Position numbers and translations under genes: made by a program
NCBI RefSeq assembly: GCF_001423125.1
Contig: NZ_LMNW01000033.1
Location: 215,525 to 279,524 of the forward strand
Length of the DNA stretch: 64,000 nt
Direction of reading: 5' to 3'
Source of the DNA: Duganella sp. Leaf126
GTDB lineage: Bacteria > Pseudomonadota > Gammaproteobacteria > Burkholderiales > Burkholderiaceae_D
Notes under the pieces: generated by a model
What the model was told of the DNA's origin: nothing
Databases searched by the model: none
What the model saw: the letters and a program-made list of their open reading frames with translations, nothing else
Part shown: positions 24,253 to 33,971 of the stretch, in pieces
How positions within the stretch are numbered: position 1 is the stretch's first letter
Layout: every line of letters starts with the position of its first letter

Positions 24253-24675
24253 TTAGTGCTTGGCGCGCAGTTTGGCGATGGCGGCCAGTTGGCCGACCGC
24301 CGCTGCCAGCTCGGCTTGCGCCTTGGCGTAGTCGATGCCGGCGCTGGTGTTGGCCAGCGCTTCTTCGGCGCGCTTCTTGGCCGCAGCCGCTTTGGCTTCG
24401 TCCAGGTCGGCGCCGCGGATGGCGGTATCGGCCAGCACCGTCACGGCGTTCGGCTGCACTTCCAGCAGGCCGCCGGCGACGAAGACGAACTCTTCTTCAG
24501 CACGGCCGGGAACCTTGATGCGCACCGCGCCCGGGCGGATACGGGTGATCAAGGGCGTGTGCTTGGGATAGATCCCCAGCTCGCCCTGCTCGCCCGGCAA
24601 CGCGACGAATTCGGCTTCGCCCGAGTAGATCAACTCCTCGGCGGAAACCACGTCAACGTGAATAGTGTTTGCCAT
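24253..24675 (-). CDS. atpC: ATP synthase F1 subunit epsilon
   Basis: A 140-residue protein with the N-terminal beta-sandwich (TIHVDVVSAEELIYSGEAEFVALPGEQGELGIYPKHTPLI) and the C-terminal two-helix domain rich in Ala/Lys/Glu. It is the regulatory central-stalk subunit that restrains ATP hydrolysis. The ATG at 24675 with an AGGA site is chosen over the longer open frame starting at 24720. Last gene of the atp operon. Confidence 0.97.
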   Translation of the reverse strand: MANTIHVDVVSAEELIYSGEAEFVALPGEQGELGIYPKHTPLITRIRPGAVRIKVPGRAEEEFVFVAGGLLEVQPNAVTVLADTAIRGADLDEAKAAAAKKRAEEALANTSAGIDYAKAQAELAAAVGQLAAIAKLRAKH

Positions 24676-24739
24676 GTGTGTCCTATCGGATGGAACGGTC
24701 CCGGCACGCCGGGACCGCACTCAACAATTAGCTCAACGA

Positions 24740-26140
<1,401 letters not shown>

Positions 26141-26170
26141 GTTCGTTCCTTCAAATATAGTTAAATTCGT

Positions 26171-27046
26171 TTAAACCGCTGCCGCACCGGCAACGATTTC
26201 GGAGAGTTCTTTGGTAATCGCAGCCTGACGCGTCTTGTTGTAGATCAGCTTCAGTTCACCGATGACGCTGCCAGCGTTGTCGCTGGCGGCCTTCATCGCC
26301 ACCATGCGCGCCGATTGCTCGGACGCCAGATTTTCCGCCACCGACTGGTACACCAGCGCTTCAACATAGCGCTCGAGCAGTTCATCGATCACCGCAGCGG
26401 CGTCAGGTTCGTAGATGTAATCCCAGTTGTGATTACCCTCGTCCGCCTGCGTCTTGGCAGCTGGCAGTGGCAGCAACTGCTCCACGACCGGCTCCTGCTT
26501 CATGGTGTTGATAAACTTGGTGTAGCAGATGTACACGGCGTCGACTTCACCGTTCTGGAATTTTTCGAGCATGACCTTGACCGGTCCGATCAATTTTTCC
26601 AGGTGCGGCGTGTCGCCGATCTGGGTCACTTGCGCAACCACAGGAACGCCCACGCGATTCAAAAACCCCAAACCTTTGTTACCGATGGCAACTGCCGCAA
26701 TCTTGTTGCCAGCCGCTTCCAGCTCGCGCGACTTGTTCGTCACCATGCGCAAGATGTTGGTGTTCATGCCGCCGCACAGACCTTTGTCGGTGGTGACGAT
26801 GATGAAGCCAACTTTCTTGGCCAGTTCCTTTTGCTCTTCAGCCAGGAACGGGTGCGTGTATTCCGGATTAGCGGCGGCCAGATTGGCGGCGATATTGCGA
26901 ATCTTTTCACTGTAGGGACGGGCGGCGCGCATACGGTCCTGCGCTTTGCGCATTTTCGATGCGGCAACCATTTCCATCGCCTTGGTGATCTTCTTCGTAT
27001 TTTCTACGCTCTTGATCTTGCCACGTATCTCTTTGCCTACTGCCAT
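26171..27046 (-). CDS. atpG: ATP synthase F1 subunit gamma
   Basis: A 291-residue central rotor subunit, with the N-terminal helix KEIRGKIKSVENTKKITKAMEMVAASKMRKAQ and C-terminal helix ASDNAGSVIGELKLIYNKTRQAAITKELSEIVAGA, which form the coiled coil inside alpha3beta3. The middle segment with VGFIIVTTDKGLCGGMNTN is the conserved Rossmann-like part. Normal length. Confidence 0.98.
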   Translation of the reverse strand: MAVGKEIRGKIKSVENTKKITKAMEMVAASKMRKAQDRMRAARPYSEKIRNIAANLAAANPEYTHPFLAEEQKELAKKVGFIIVTTDKGLCGGMNTNILRMVTNKSRELEAAGNKIAAVAIGNKGLGFLNRVGVPVVAQVTQIGDTPHLEKLIGPVKVMLEKFQNGEVDAVYICYTKFINTMKQEPVVEQLLPLPAAKTQADEGNHNWDYIYEPDAAAVIDELLERYVEALVYQSVAENLASEQSARMVAMKAASDNAGSVIGELKLIYNKTRQAAITKELSEIVAGAAAV

Positions 27047-27107
27047 GAGTCCTTACTCCTTCTGCGCCGGGAACGGCGCGGGCCTGAGCCCTGCGCCGTC
27101 AGGCCGC

Positions 27108-28649
27108 TTAAAATGCGCCCGATTTCTTGAAGTCGGCAATGGCGGCAGCCAGCGTTGCTTCGCCGTCTTTGTCCAGTTGCTTCGACGATTCAATCTTCGA
27201 CAGCAGGTCAGCTTGCTTGGTCTTCAGGTAAGCGTGCAGGCCGGCTTCGAATGGCAGTACTTTCTTCACTTCGACGTCGTCCAGGTAGCCCTTGTTCACG
27301 GCGAACAGCGAGGCAGCCATCAGCGAGATCGACAGTGGCGAGTACTGGGCTTGCTTGAGCAGCTCGGTCACCCGTGCGCCGCGGTCCAGCTGCTTGCGGG
27401 TCGATTCGTCCAGGTCGGAAGCGAACTGCGCGAACGCAGCCAGTTCACGGTACTGGGCCAGGTCGGTACGGATACCGCCGGACAGATTTTTGATGACCTT
27501 GGTCTGGGCAGCACCACCGACGCGCGACACCGAAATACCGGCGTTGATCGCAGGACGGATACCGGAGTTGAACAGCGAGGTCTCCAGGAAGATCTGGCCG
27601 TCGGTAATCGAAATCACGTTGGTCGGCACGAACGCCGACACGTCGCCCGCTTGCGTTTCGATGATCGGCATGGCCGTCAGCGAACCGGTCTTGCCGGTGA
27701 CGGCGCCGCTGGTGAAGGCGGACACGTAGTCGGCGTTCACGCGGGCTGCACGTTCCAGCAGACGCGAGTGCAGGTAGAACACGTCGCCTGGATACGCTTC
27801 GCGGCCTGGCGGGCGGCGCAGCAGCAGCGAGATCTGACGGTAGGCAACGGCTTGCTTCGACAGGTCATCGTACACGATCAGGGCGTCTTCGCCGCGGTCG
27901 CGGAAGTATTCGCCCATGGTGCAGCCCGAATAGGCCGAGATGTACTGCATGGCAGCCGATTCCGACGCGGTCGCGGCGACCACGATCGTGTATTCCATGG
28001 CGCCGTGCTGTTCCAGCGAACGCACGATGTTCTTGATGGTCGAAGCCTTCTGGCCGATCGCCACGTAGATACAGGTCATGCCCTGACCTTTTTGGTTGAT
28101 GATCGCATCAACCGCGACGGCAGACTTACCGGTTTGACGGTCGCCAATGATCAGCTCGCGCTGGCCACGGCCGATCGGCACCATCGCGTCGATCGATTTC
28201 AGGCCGGTCTGCATCGGCTGCGACACCGATTCACGGGCGATCACGCCCGGGGCGATCTTTTCGATCGGCGAGGTCAGCTTGGTTTCGACCGGACCTTTGC
28301 CGTCGATCGGCTGGCCCAGGGCGTTGACCACGCGGCCGCGCAGTTCCGGACCGACCGGCACTTCCAGGATGCGGCCGGTGCACTTGACCGTGTCGCCTTC
28401 CGAGATGTGCTCGTAAGCACCGAGGATCACGGCGCCGACGGAGTCGCGCTCGAGGTTCATGGCCAGGCCGAAGGTGTTGCCAGGGAATTCCAGCATCTCG
28501 CCTTGCATTACGTCCGACAGACCGTGGATGCGGCAGATACCGTCGGCTACGGAAATCACCGTGCCTTGATTGCGCACTTCAGCGCCACTGTCAATGCCTT
28601 GAATCCGGCTCTTGATCAGCTCGCTGATTTCAGATGGGTTGAGTTGCAT
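27108..28649 (-). CDS. atpA: ATP synthase F1 subunit alpha
   Basis: A 513-residue non-catalytic nucleotide-binding subunit. The P-loop is IIGDRQTGKSAVAVDAIINQ, with YVAIGQKASTIKNIV and the signature region PGREAYPGDVFYLHSRLLERAA. Length and order match the family. It lies 61 bases before atpG and 68 bases after atpH in the operon direction. Confidence 0.99.
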   Translation of the reverse strand: MQLNPSEISELIKSRIQGIDSGAEVRNQGTVISVADGICRIHGLSDVMQGEMLEFPGNTFGLAMNLERDSVGAVILGAYEHISEGDTVKCTGRILEVPVGPELRGRVVNALGQPIDGKGPVETKLTSPIEKIAPGVIARESVSQPMQTGLKSIDAMVPIGRGQRELIIGDRQTGKSAVAVDAIINQKGQGMTCIYVAIGQKASTIKNIVRSLEQHGAMEYTIVVAATASESAAMQYISAYSGCTMGEYFRDRGEDALIVYDDLSKQAVAYRQISLLLRRPPGREAYPGDVFYLHSRLLERAARVNADYVSAFTSGAVTGKTGSLTAMPIIETQAGDVSAFVPTNVISITDGQIFLETSLFNSGIRPAINAGISVSRVGGAAQTKVIKNLSGGIRTDLAQYRELAAFAQFASDLDESTRKQLDRGARVTELLKQAQYSPLSISLMAASLFAVNKGYLDDVEVKKVLPFEAGLHAYLKTKQADLLSKIESSKQLDKDGEATLAAAIADFKKSGAF

Positions 28650-28717
28650 GCTAACTCCTAATTTAGTTCTCTCCGCTTGCGCGAGGGTATATTTGGTCTG
28701 CCGTAGCCAGCGGGTTC

Positions 28718-29251
28718 TTACTGAACCAGCGCGACGTGCATCTGTTGCAGCTTGGCGCGGACCGAAGTGTCGAGCACTTCGTCGCCAACCACCACGCGCA
28801 CACCACCGATCAACAACGGGTCGACCGTGACAGTCGGGTTAAGCTTGCGGCTGAATTTCTTTTCCAGCGTAGCGACCAGCTCGGATACCTGGGCAGCGCT
28901 CAGATCGAACGCGCTCGTGATCTCGGCGTCCGCCGCACCTTCTGCACTGTTTTTGAGCAGTTGGAACTGGGCGCCGATTTCCGGCAGCAATTCGATGCGG
29001 CCATTGGCGACGATCATGCCGAGGAAGTTGTTCGCTTCTGCGGTCAGCGGCGACTTCACCAGCGACGCGATGGTGGCGGCGAGTTCGTGCTCCGACACTT
29101 TCGGATTGCGGGCATAGTCCTGCACCTCGGCGTTGCCGCCGATCTGGGCCAGTTCGGACACCAGATCGGACCACTGCGCGAGGTTGCCGGCTTGGGCTAC
29201 GCGGAACAGGGCTTCCGCGTAAGGACGGGCGACGGTTGCGAGTTCAGCCAT
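28718..29251 (-). CDS. atpH: ATP synthase F1 subunit delta
   Basis: A 177-residue peripheral-stalk subunit linking F1 to the b-subunits. It has the helical N-terminal domain (ATVARPYAEALFRVAQAG) and the conserved C-terminal stretch KLNPTVTVDPLLIGGVRVVVGDEVLDTSVRAKLQQM. It starts two bases after atpF ends, indicating translational coupling. Confidence 0.97.
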   Translation of the reverse strand: MAELATVARPYAEALFRVAQAGNLAQWSDLVSELAQIGGNAEVQDYARNPKVSEHELAATIASLVKSPLTAEANNFLGMIVANGRIELLPEIGAQFQLLKNSAEGAADAEITSAFDLSAAQVSELVATLEKKFSRKLNPTVTVDPLLIGGVRVVVGDEVLDTSVRAKLQQMHVALVQ

Positions 29252-29253
29252 GA

Positions 29254-29724
29254 TTACAGCTCGGTCGCAAGGCGGGCCAGCAGGTCGGCGTGGGCCGACG
29301 CGTTGACTTCACGCTTGAGGATCTGCTCGGCGCCTTTGACGGCCAGGTCGGCTACTTGGGCGCGCAGTGCTTCGCGGGCCTGGGTAACTTGCTGATCGGC
29401 TTCTGCCTTGGCTTGCGCAATGATGCGGTCCGCTTCAGCTTTGGCGTTGGTCTTGATTTCTTCTGCGACCAGTTGCGCACGCTTTTCCGCATCCGCGACG
29501 CGCTGGGCAGCTTCGTCACGGGCAGAAGTCAGGGCTTCGGCAGCACGCTTTTCAGCGACTGCCATCGAAGCCTTGCCTTGGTCGGCCGCAGCCAGACCAT
29601 CGGCGATACGCTTGGCACGCTCGTCCAGCGCGGTGTTCAGCGCCGGGAATACGAATTTCATCGAGAACCATACGAGCACCGCGAAGGTGATCATCTGGCC
29701 GATGAGCGACATATTAACGTTCAT
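29254..29724 (-). CDS. atpF: ATP synthase Fo subunit b
   Basis: A 156-residue peripheral-stalk subunit with one N-terminal membrane helix (SLIGQMITFAVLVWFSMKFVFPAL) and a long charged coiled coil rich in Ala/Glu/Lys. It dimerises and holds F1 against the rotor torque. A purine-rich ribosome site precedes the ATG. Confidence 0.97.
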   Translation of the reverse strand: MNVNMSLIGQMITFAVLVWFSMKFVFPALNTALDERAKRIADGLAAADQGKASMAVAEKRAAEALTSARDEAAQRVADAEKRAQLVAEEIKTNAKAEADRIIAQAKAEADQQVTQAREALRAQVADLAVKGAEQILKREVNASAHADLLARLATEL

Positions 29725-29761
29725 ACCTTGCTCCTAATTAGTTTCCCCGGTTGGAGCAGTA

Positions 29762-30043
29762 TTACTGGCCAGCAGCGGAGAGAACGGCGGTCAGGAATGG
29801 GTTGTTGAAGGTGAACAGCAGAGCAACACCAACACCGATCATCGAGATCGCATCCAGCAGACCAGCGATCACGAACAGCTTGGTTTGCAGTTGTGGCATC
29901 AGTTCTGGTTGACGTGCCGACGCTTCCAGGAATTTGCCGCCCAGAATGGCGAAGCCCAGTGCGGTGCCGATAGCGGCCAGGCCGATGATGATAGCGACTG
30001 CCAGAACGGTCATGCCTTGTACTTGTGCGATCAGAGCTTGCAT
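29762..30043 (-). CDS. atpE: ATP synthase Fo subunit c
   Basis: A 93-residue two-helix rotor-ring protein. The ion-binding carboxylate is Asp64 in GLLDAISMIGVGVAL, and the polar loop is ARQPELMPQLQ. The glycine-rich first helix (IIIGLAAIGTALGFAILGGKFLE) is standard. The N-terminal extension before the first helix makes it slightly longer than the 79-residue E. coli protein. An Asp, without an obvious sodium-binding set, favours proton coupling. Confidence 0.98.
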   Translation of the reverse strand: MQALIAQVQGMTVLAVAIIIGLAAIGTALGFAILGGKFLEASARQPELMPQLQTKLFVIAGLLDAISMIGVGVALLFTFNNPFLTAVLSAAGQ

Positions 30044-30101
30044 ATATTTCTCCTAATTTAAAAAACGAAAGAACCTAAAAATAAAACCATCAAGTTGCTG
30101 A

Positions 30102-30899
30102 TTAGTGCTTCTCAACCGCAAGGGCCAGATACACCACCGTCAACGCCATAAACACAAAAGCCTGCAAAGTTACAATCAAGATGTGGAAGATTGCCCATGG
30201 ACCACCCAACAGCCACTGCGCCCACCAAGGCAACAACGCGATCAAGATGAAAATCAGTTCACCGGCGTACATATTGCCGAACAGTCGCAGGGCCAGCGAG
30301 ACCGGCTTGGCGAACAGTTCCACCATTTGCAGCAGGAAGTTCACTGGCGCCAGCAACACGGCGGCAATGCCGTGTGCGTGGAAGGGGGCCGTAAACAGTT
30401 CCTTGGCGTAGCCGCCCAGGCCCTTGGCCTTGATCGAAAAACCGAAGATGCACAGCAGGACCGACAGCGACAGCGCGAAGGTCAGGTTGGCGTCGGCGGT
30501 CGGCACCACGCGCAGGTTGTACACGCCAACGAGTTCGAGTGCCTTCGGCAGCAGGTCCACCGGCAGGAAGTCCATCGCGTTCATCAGCCAGACCCAGACG
30601 AAGATGGTGATCGCCAGCGGCGCGATCACCTTGCTTTTCGCGTGGAACGCGCTGTTGACGGTATCGTTGACCAGTTCCATCACCAGTTCGACAAAGTTTT
30701 GCAGCTTGCCCGGCACGCCGGCAGTCGCGCGGCGCGATGCCATGTAGAACACGCCGAGGAAAATCGCGCCCAGAATGGCCGATACCCAGAACGTGTCCAG
30801 GTTAAACATGCCATCGCTGGTTTGCAGGTGGTGCAGGTGGTGCTTGATGTATTCTGTGGCGTTAGCCGGGCCGGTGTGGCCCCCGTGTTCAGTGGTCAT
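30102..30899 (-). CDS. atpB: ATP synthase Fo subunit a
   Basis: A 265-residue membrane stator with five or six helices. The proton-path helix contains the essential Arg in KPVSLALRLFGNMYAGELIF, and MDFLPVDLLP and the C-terminal ILIVTLQAFVFMALTVVYLALAVE are conserved. It forms the proton channel against the c-ring. It follows atpI by 21 bases. Confidence 0.98.
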   Translation of the reverse strand: MTTEHGGHTGPANATEYIKHHLHHLQTSDGMFNLDTFWVSAILGAIFLGVFYMASRRATAGVPGKLQNFVELVMELVNDTVNSAFHAKSKVIAPLAITIFVWVWLMNAMDFLPVDLLPKALELVGVYNLRVVPTADANLTFALSLSVLLCIFGFSIKAKGLGGYAKELFTAPFHAHGIAAVLLAPVNFLLQMVELFAKPVSLALRLFGNMYAGELIFILIALLPWWAQWLLGGPWAIFHILIVTLQAFVFMALTVVYLALAVEKH

Positions 30900-30920
30900 A
30901 ATGTCGTCAGATTTTGTTAA

Positions 30921-31286
30921 TTAAACTGCAAGCAGTGCGAACCAGTACGCCAGGGTCGGCACCGCGAAACCCAAGATCAGCCATAACCAAGCGGCCGATG
31001 AAAATAACACCGGCGCGACGGCAAACAGCGCTGCAGTGATGAAAAACTTGACCATTTCCGCGCGAAAGTGCGTCCGGAAAGTCTTTTTTGGATCGTTCGT
31101 TGCGCCCATGACGATCATCGCGTACACCAGGCTCCCGATGACCGCGACTGCTCCGCCATAGGCGGCCGACCATGCTTTGAGTACTCCACCCAGATTCCAG
31201 GCGAGCAAGGCGAACCCAGTTGCGATGGCCAACTGGAGGGCGACGACTTTAAACATCGGCCTGGAGACACTCGTCGTTTTACGCAC
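30921..31286 (-). CDS. atpI: ATP synthase assembly protein AtpI
   Basis: A membrane protein of about 121 residues with four helices (LQLAIATGFALLAWNL; GGAVAVIGSLVYAMIVMG; FITAALFAVAPVLF; WLWLILGFAVPTLAYWFALL). AtpI helps c-ring assembly. I place the start at a GTG (31286), six bases after a GGAG site; a TTG at 31298 extends it by four residues but lacks a ribosome site, and an ATG at 31256 is a further alternative. First gene of the operon. Confidence 0.88.
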   Translation of the reverse strand: MRKTTSVSRPMFKVVALQLAIATGFALLAWNLGGVLKAWSAAYGGAVAVIGSLVYAMIVMGATNDPKKTFRTHFRAEMVKFFITAALFAVAPVLFSSAAWLWLILGFAVPTLAYWFALLAV

Positions 31287-31441
31287 TGCGAGCTCCAAAT
31301 AAACACCGATAAACTCAAAGACGCGTGATTATATGTGTCTTTCATGTATCACGTCAAACATGGTGCACCGCACAAGAGCGTTTCGTGCGCGAATGAGACG
31401 CTTTTATAAACATTTCCAATCGTGTTGCACCACTTTGGCGC

Positions 31442-31470
31442 TATATACTGTAAAAGAGGAAAATCGGCAA
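31442..31470 (-). promoter_or_regulatory. Putative sigma70 promoter of the atp operon
   Basis: On the minus strand TTGCCG (31470-31465), a 17-bp spacer and TATATA (31447-31442) lie in the parB-atpI gap, about 150 bases before the AtpI start. The implied 5' leader is roughly 140 nt. It is the best match in that gap, but no start site is known. Confidence 0.45.
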
Positions 31471-31544
31471 TTTTCTAACGCCTTCCCCTCTCTTTGCCCG
31501 CCGGATGACGGTGTGACAACACGGCGCGGTCCTGCATCGGCCCT

Positions 31545-32426
31545 TCACGCCCGCAGTCTGGCCAGCACGCCGTCGAGGATATCGAGGTCGGCAAAGTCGA
31601 TGATCAGCTGGCCGCGTCCCTTGCTGCCCATCTTGAACACCACCGGCGTGGCCAGCCGGTCCGACAATTCCTCTTCGAGCCTGGTGATATCGCCGGACTT
31701 TTCCTTGTGCCGCGCGTCGGCCGGCGCGGCCTGCTGTTCGTCGAGCGTGCGCGTGACCAGTTTTTCCGTCTCGCGTACCGATAACCGTTTGGCAACGACC
31801 ATATTGGCCAGGTTGATCTGGGTCGCGCCATCGACGGCCAGCAGGGCGCGCGCATGGCCCATGTCGATATCGCCGGCCATCAGCATGGTTTGCACGCTGG
31901 ACGCCAGGTTCAGCAGACGCAGCAGGTTCGACACGGCGCTGCGCGAACGACCGACCGCGTTGGCTGCCTGTTCGTGGGTGAAACTGAAATCGGTGATCAG
32001 GCGGTGGATGCCTTGCGCCTCTTCCAGCGGGTTGAGGTCTTCGCGCTGCATGTTTTCGATCAGCGCCATCGCGGCGGCGGCCTGGTCGTCGACATTGCGC
32101 ACCAGCACCGGCAGCACGTCGAGTCCCGCCAGCTGGGCAGCGCGGAAGCGGCGCTCGCCGGCGATGATCTCGTAGCTGACGGCGCCGGTCAGCGCATCGC
32201 TGCCGATCGGGCGCACCAGGATCGGTTGCATGATGCCCTGGGTTTTGATCGAGGCGGCCAGTTCCTGCAGGCCGCCCTCGTCCATGCGCGTGCGCGGCTG
32301 ATATTTACCGGCCTGCATTTGTGCGACCGGCAATTCGGATGGCGTGTTGGCGTCTGCCGGCTTGTCGTCGCCGCCGAGCAGCGCATCGAGGCCGCGGCCC
32401 AGTCCCTTGAGTTTTTTGGTTGCCAT
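31545..32426 (-). CDS. parB: Chromosome partitioning protein ParB
   Basis: A 293-residue CTP-dependent DNA clamp. The CTPase motifs are GERRFRAAQLAG and ENMQREDLNPLEEAQG; the helix-turn-helix follows (TDFSFTHEQAANAVGRSRSAVSNLLRLLNL), and the C-terminal dimer domain ends LIIDFADLDILDGVLARLRA. It loads at parS sites and spreads; two parS sites lie 3.6 kb upstream at 36 kb. It lies 21 bases after parA, one operon. Confidence 0.97.
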   Translation of the reverse strand: MATKKLKGLGRGLDALLGGDDKPADANTPSELPVAQMQAGKYQPRTRMDEGGLQELAASIKTQGIMQPILVRPIGSDALTGAVSYEIIAGERRFRAAQLAGLDVLPVLVRNVDDQAAAAMALIENMQREDLNPLEEAQGIHRLITDFSFTHEQAANAVGRSRSAVSNLLRLLNLASSVQTMLMAGDIDMGHARALLAVDGATQINLANMVVAKRLSVRETEKLVTRTLDEQQAAPADARHKEKSGDITRLEEELSDRLATPVVFKMGSKGRGQLIIDFADLDILDGVLARLRA

Positions 32427-32447
32427 AGATGTAGAAGAAAGAAGGTC

Positions 32448-33218
32448 TTACATTTTCTTGATGCGCTCGACCATCTCGGCGCCAAAGGCGATATACGCCT
32501 GCGCGCCCTTGGACGAGGGATCGAACGTGACGCCGGGCATGCCATACGACGGCGCTTCGGCCAGCCGCACATTGCGCGGGATGATGGTCTTGAACACCTT
32601 GTCGCCGAAGTGCTGCTCGAGCTGGGCCGACACCTGCTGCGACAGCGTCATGCGCGGATCGAACATCACGCGCAGCAGGCCGATGATCTTCAGATCCTGG
32701 TTCAGGTTGGCGTGCACCTTCTTGATGGTATTGACCAGGTCGGACAAGCCTTCGAGCGCGTAGTACTCGCACTGCATCGGGATGATCACGCCATGCGCGG
32801 CGCACAGGCCGTTTAGCGTGAGCATCGACAGCGCGGGCGGGCAATCGATCAGGATGAAATCGTAGTCCTGGTCCACCTTGGCCAGCGCCAGCTTCAGGCG
32901 CCGCTCACGGTTGTCGAGCGCCACCATCTCCACCTCGGCGCCAGCCAGCTCGCGGTTCGACGGCAGGACGTCGAACCGGCCTGGTTCCGAGCGCGCCCGC
33001 GCGCTGGCCACATCGGACTCGCCCAGCATCACCTCGTAGGTGGAGGCAGTGAGACCAGCCTTGTTGATGCCGGCGCCCATGGTGGCGTTGCCCTGCGGGT
33101 CCAGGTCCACCAGCAGCACCCGCTGGTTCAGCTTGGCCAGCCCTGCTGCCAGATTGACGGTGGTGGTGGTCTTGCCCACCCCACCCTTCTGATTCGCTAC
33201 GCAGAAAATTTTCGCCAT
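32448..33218 (-). CDS. parA: Chromosome partitioning ATPase ParA
   Basis: A 256-residue deviant-Walker ATPase. The motif KGGVGKTTTTVNLAAGLA lies at the N terminus, Walker A' is followed by DLDPQGNATMGAG and the Walker B IDCPPALSMLTLN. It forms the nucleoid-bound gradient that moves ParB-parS. No N-terminal DNA-binding extension is present, as in chromosomal ParA/Soj. Upstream is an unusual 9-bp repeat array that may regulate it. Confidence 0.97.
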   Translation of the reverse strand: MAKIFCVANQKGGVGKTTTTVNLAAGLAKLNQRVLLVDLDPQGNATMGAGINKAGLTASTYEVMLGESDVASARARSEPGRFDVLPSNRELAGAEVEMVALDNRERRLKLALAKVDQDYDFILIDCPPALSMLTLNGLCAAHGVIIPMQCEYYALEGLSDLVNTIKKVHANLNQDLKIIGLLRVMFDPRMTLSQQVSAQLEQHFGDKVFKTIIPRNVRLAEAPSYGMPGVTFDPSSKGAQAYIAFGAEMVERIKKM

Positions 33219-33246
33219 GTAGTTTTTATCGTCTTTTTCTTTAACA

Positions 33247-33318
33247 GTTTATACCGTTTAAACGATTTATATCGTTTATTTCGTATAAATCATTTATATG
33301 GTTTAAATCGTTTATACT
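33247..33318. repeat. Eight contiguous 9-bp AT-rich repeats upstream of parA
   Basis: Eight units follow without gaps: GTTTATACC, GTTTAAACG, ATTTATATC, GTTTATTTC, GTATAAATC, ATTTATATG, GTTTAAATC, GTTTATACT; the consensus is GTTTATATC. The array fills nearly all of the parA-rsmG gap and its last unit covers the rsmG stop codon (33312-33314). Inverted pairs such as GATTTATA and TATAAATC are embedded. The 9-bp period is directly visible. The role is unknown: operator array for parAB, a topological element, or a binding platform. Confidence 0.85.
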
Positions 33319-33971
33319 ATTTCTTGCTGGCCGGACCGGATGAACACCAGGTGGCGTTCTGCCGCCAAGCCCGGCACCTGCAAAGGCTGCAGTTTCTGTA
33401 CCTGCCACGGTTCCGGCAGCCGCTCGCGTTCCTCCGCCGGCGCCGTGCCTTTCAGGGCGATGAACTGGCCGCCCTCTGCCAGCAGGTGTCCCGACCAGTT
33501 GACGAAGTCCGACAGGTCGGCAAAGGCGCGCGAGGTGATCACGTCGAACTTGGTGTTCACCTCCAGCTGCTCGACGCGCTTGGTGTACACGGTCACGTTG
33601 ACCAGCTCGAGTTCCGCCTTGACCTGGTTCAGGAACGCGGTCTTCTTGTGGACGGTGTCGATCATCGACACCTTCATGTCAGGCCGGCTGATTGCCAGCA
33701 CCATGCCCGGCAACCCGCCGCCGGCGCCCACGTCCAGCACGTTTTTGGCGTCCTTGAACGCCGGCACGGCAGCAAGCGAATCGAGCAGATGCAGGGTGAC
33801 CATCTGCAGCGGATCGCGTACCGAGGTCAGGTTGTAGACCGCATTCCACTTGTTCAGGAGCGCCAGGTAATCGAGCAGTTTCTCGACCTGTGCCGCGCTC
33901 AATCCAAGCGCCAGGTCCGCGATGCCGGTGCGTAAAACGTCTGCAGCCACGGCGCGATCGAAGACCTTCAT
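33312..33971 (-). CDS. rsmG: 16S rRNA (guanine527-N7)-methyltransferase
   Basis: A 219-residue class I SAM methyltransferase. The SAM motif is NVLDVGAGGGLPGMVLAISRPD, followed by MIDTVHKKTAFLNQVKAELEL and ITSRAFADLSDFV. It modifies G527 of 16S rRNA. It overlaps mnmG by four bases (ATGA), the usual mnmG-rsmG pairing near the origin. Confidence 0.97.
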   Translation of the reverse strand: MKVFDRAVAADVLRTGIADLALGLSAAQVEKLLDYLALLNKWNAVYNLTSVRDPLQMVTLHLLDSLAAVPAFKDAKNVLDVGAGGGLPGMVLAISRPDMKVSMIDTVHKKTAFLNQVKAELELVNVTVYTKRVEQLEVNTKFDVITSRAFADLSDFVNWSGHLLAEGGQFIALKGTAPAEERERLPEPWQVQKLQPLQVPGLAAERHLVFIRSGQQEIV

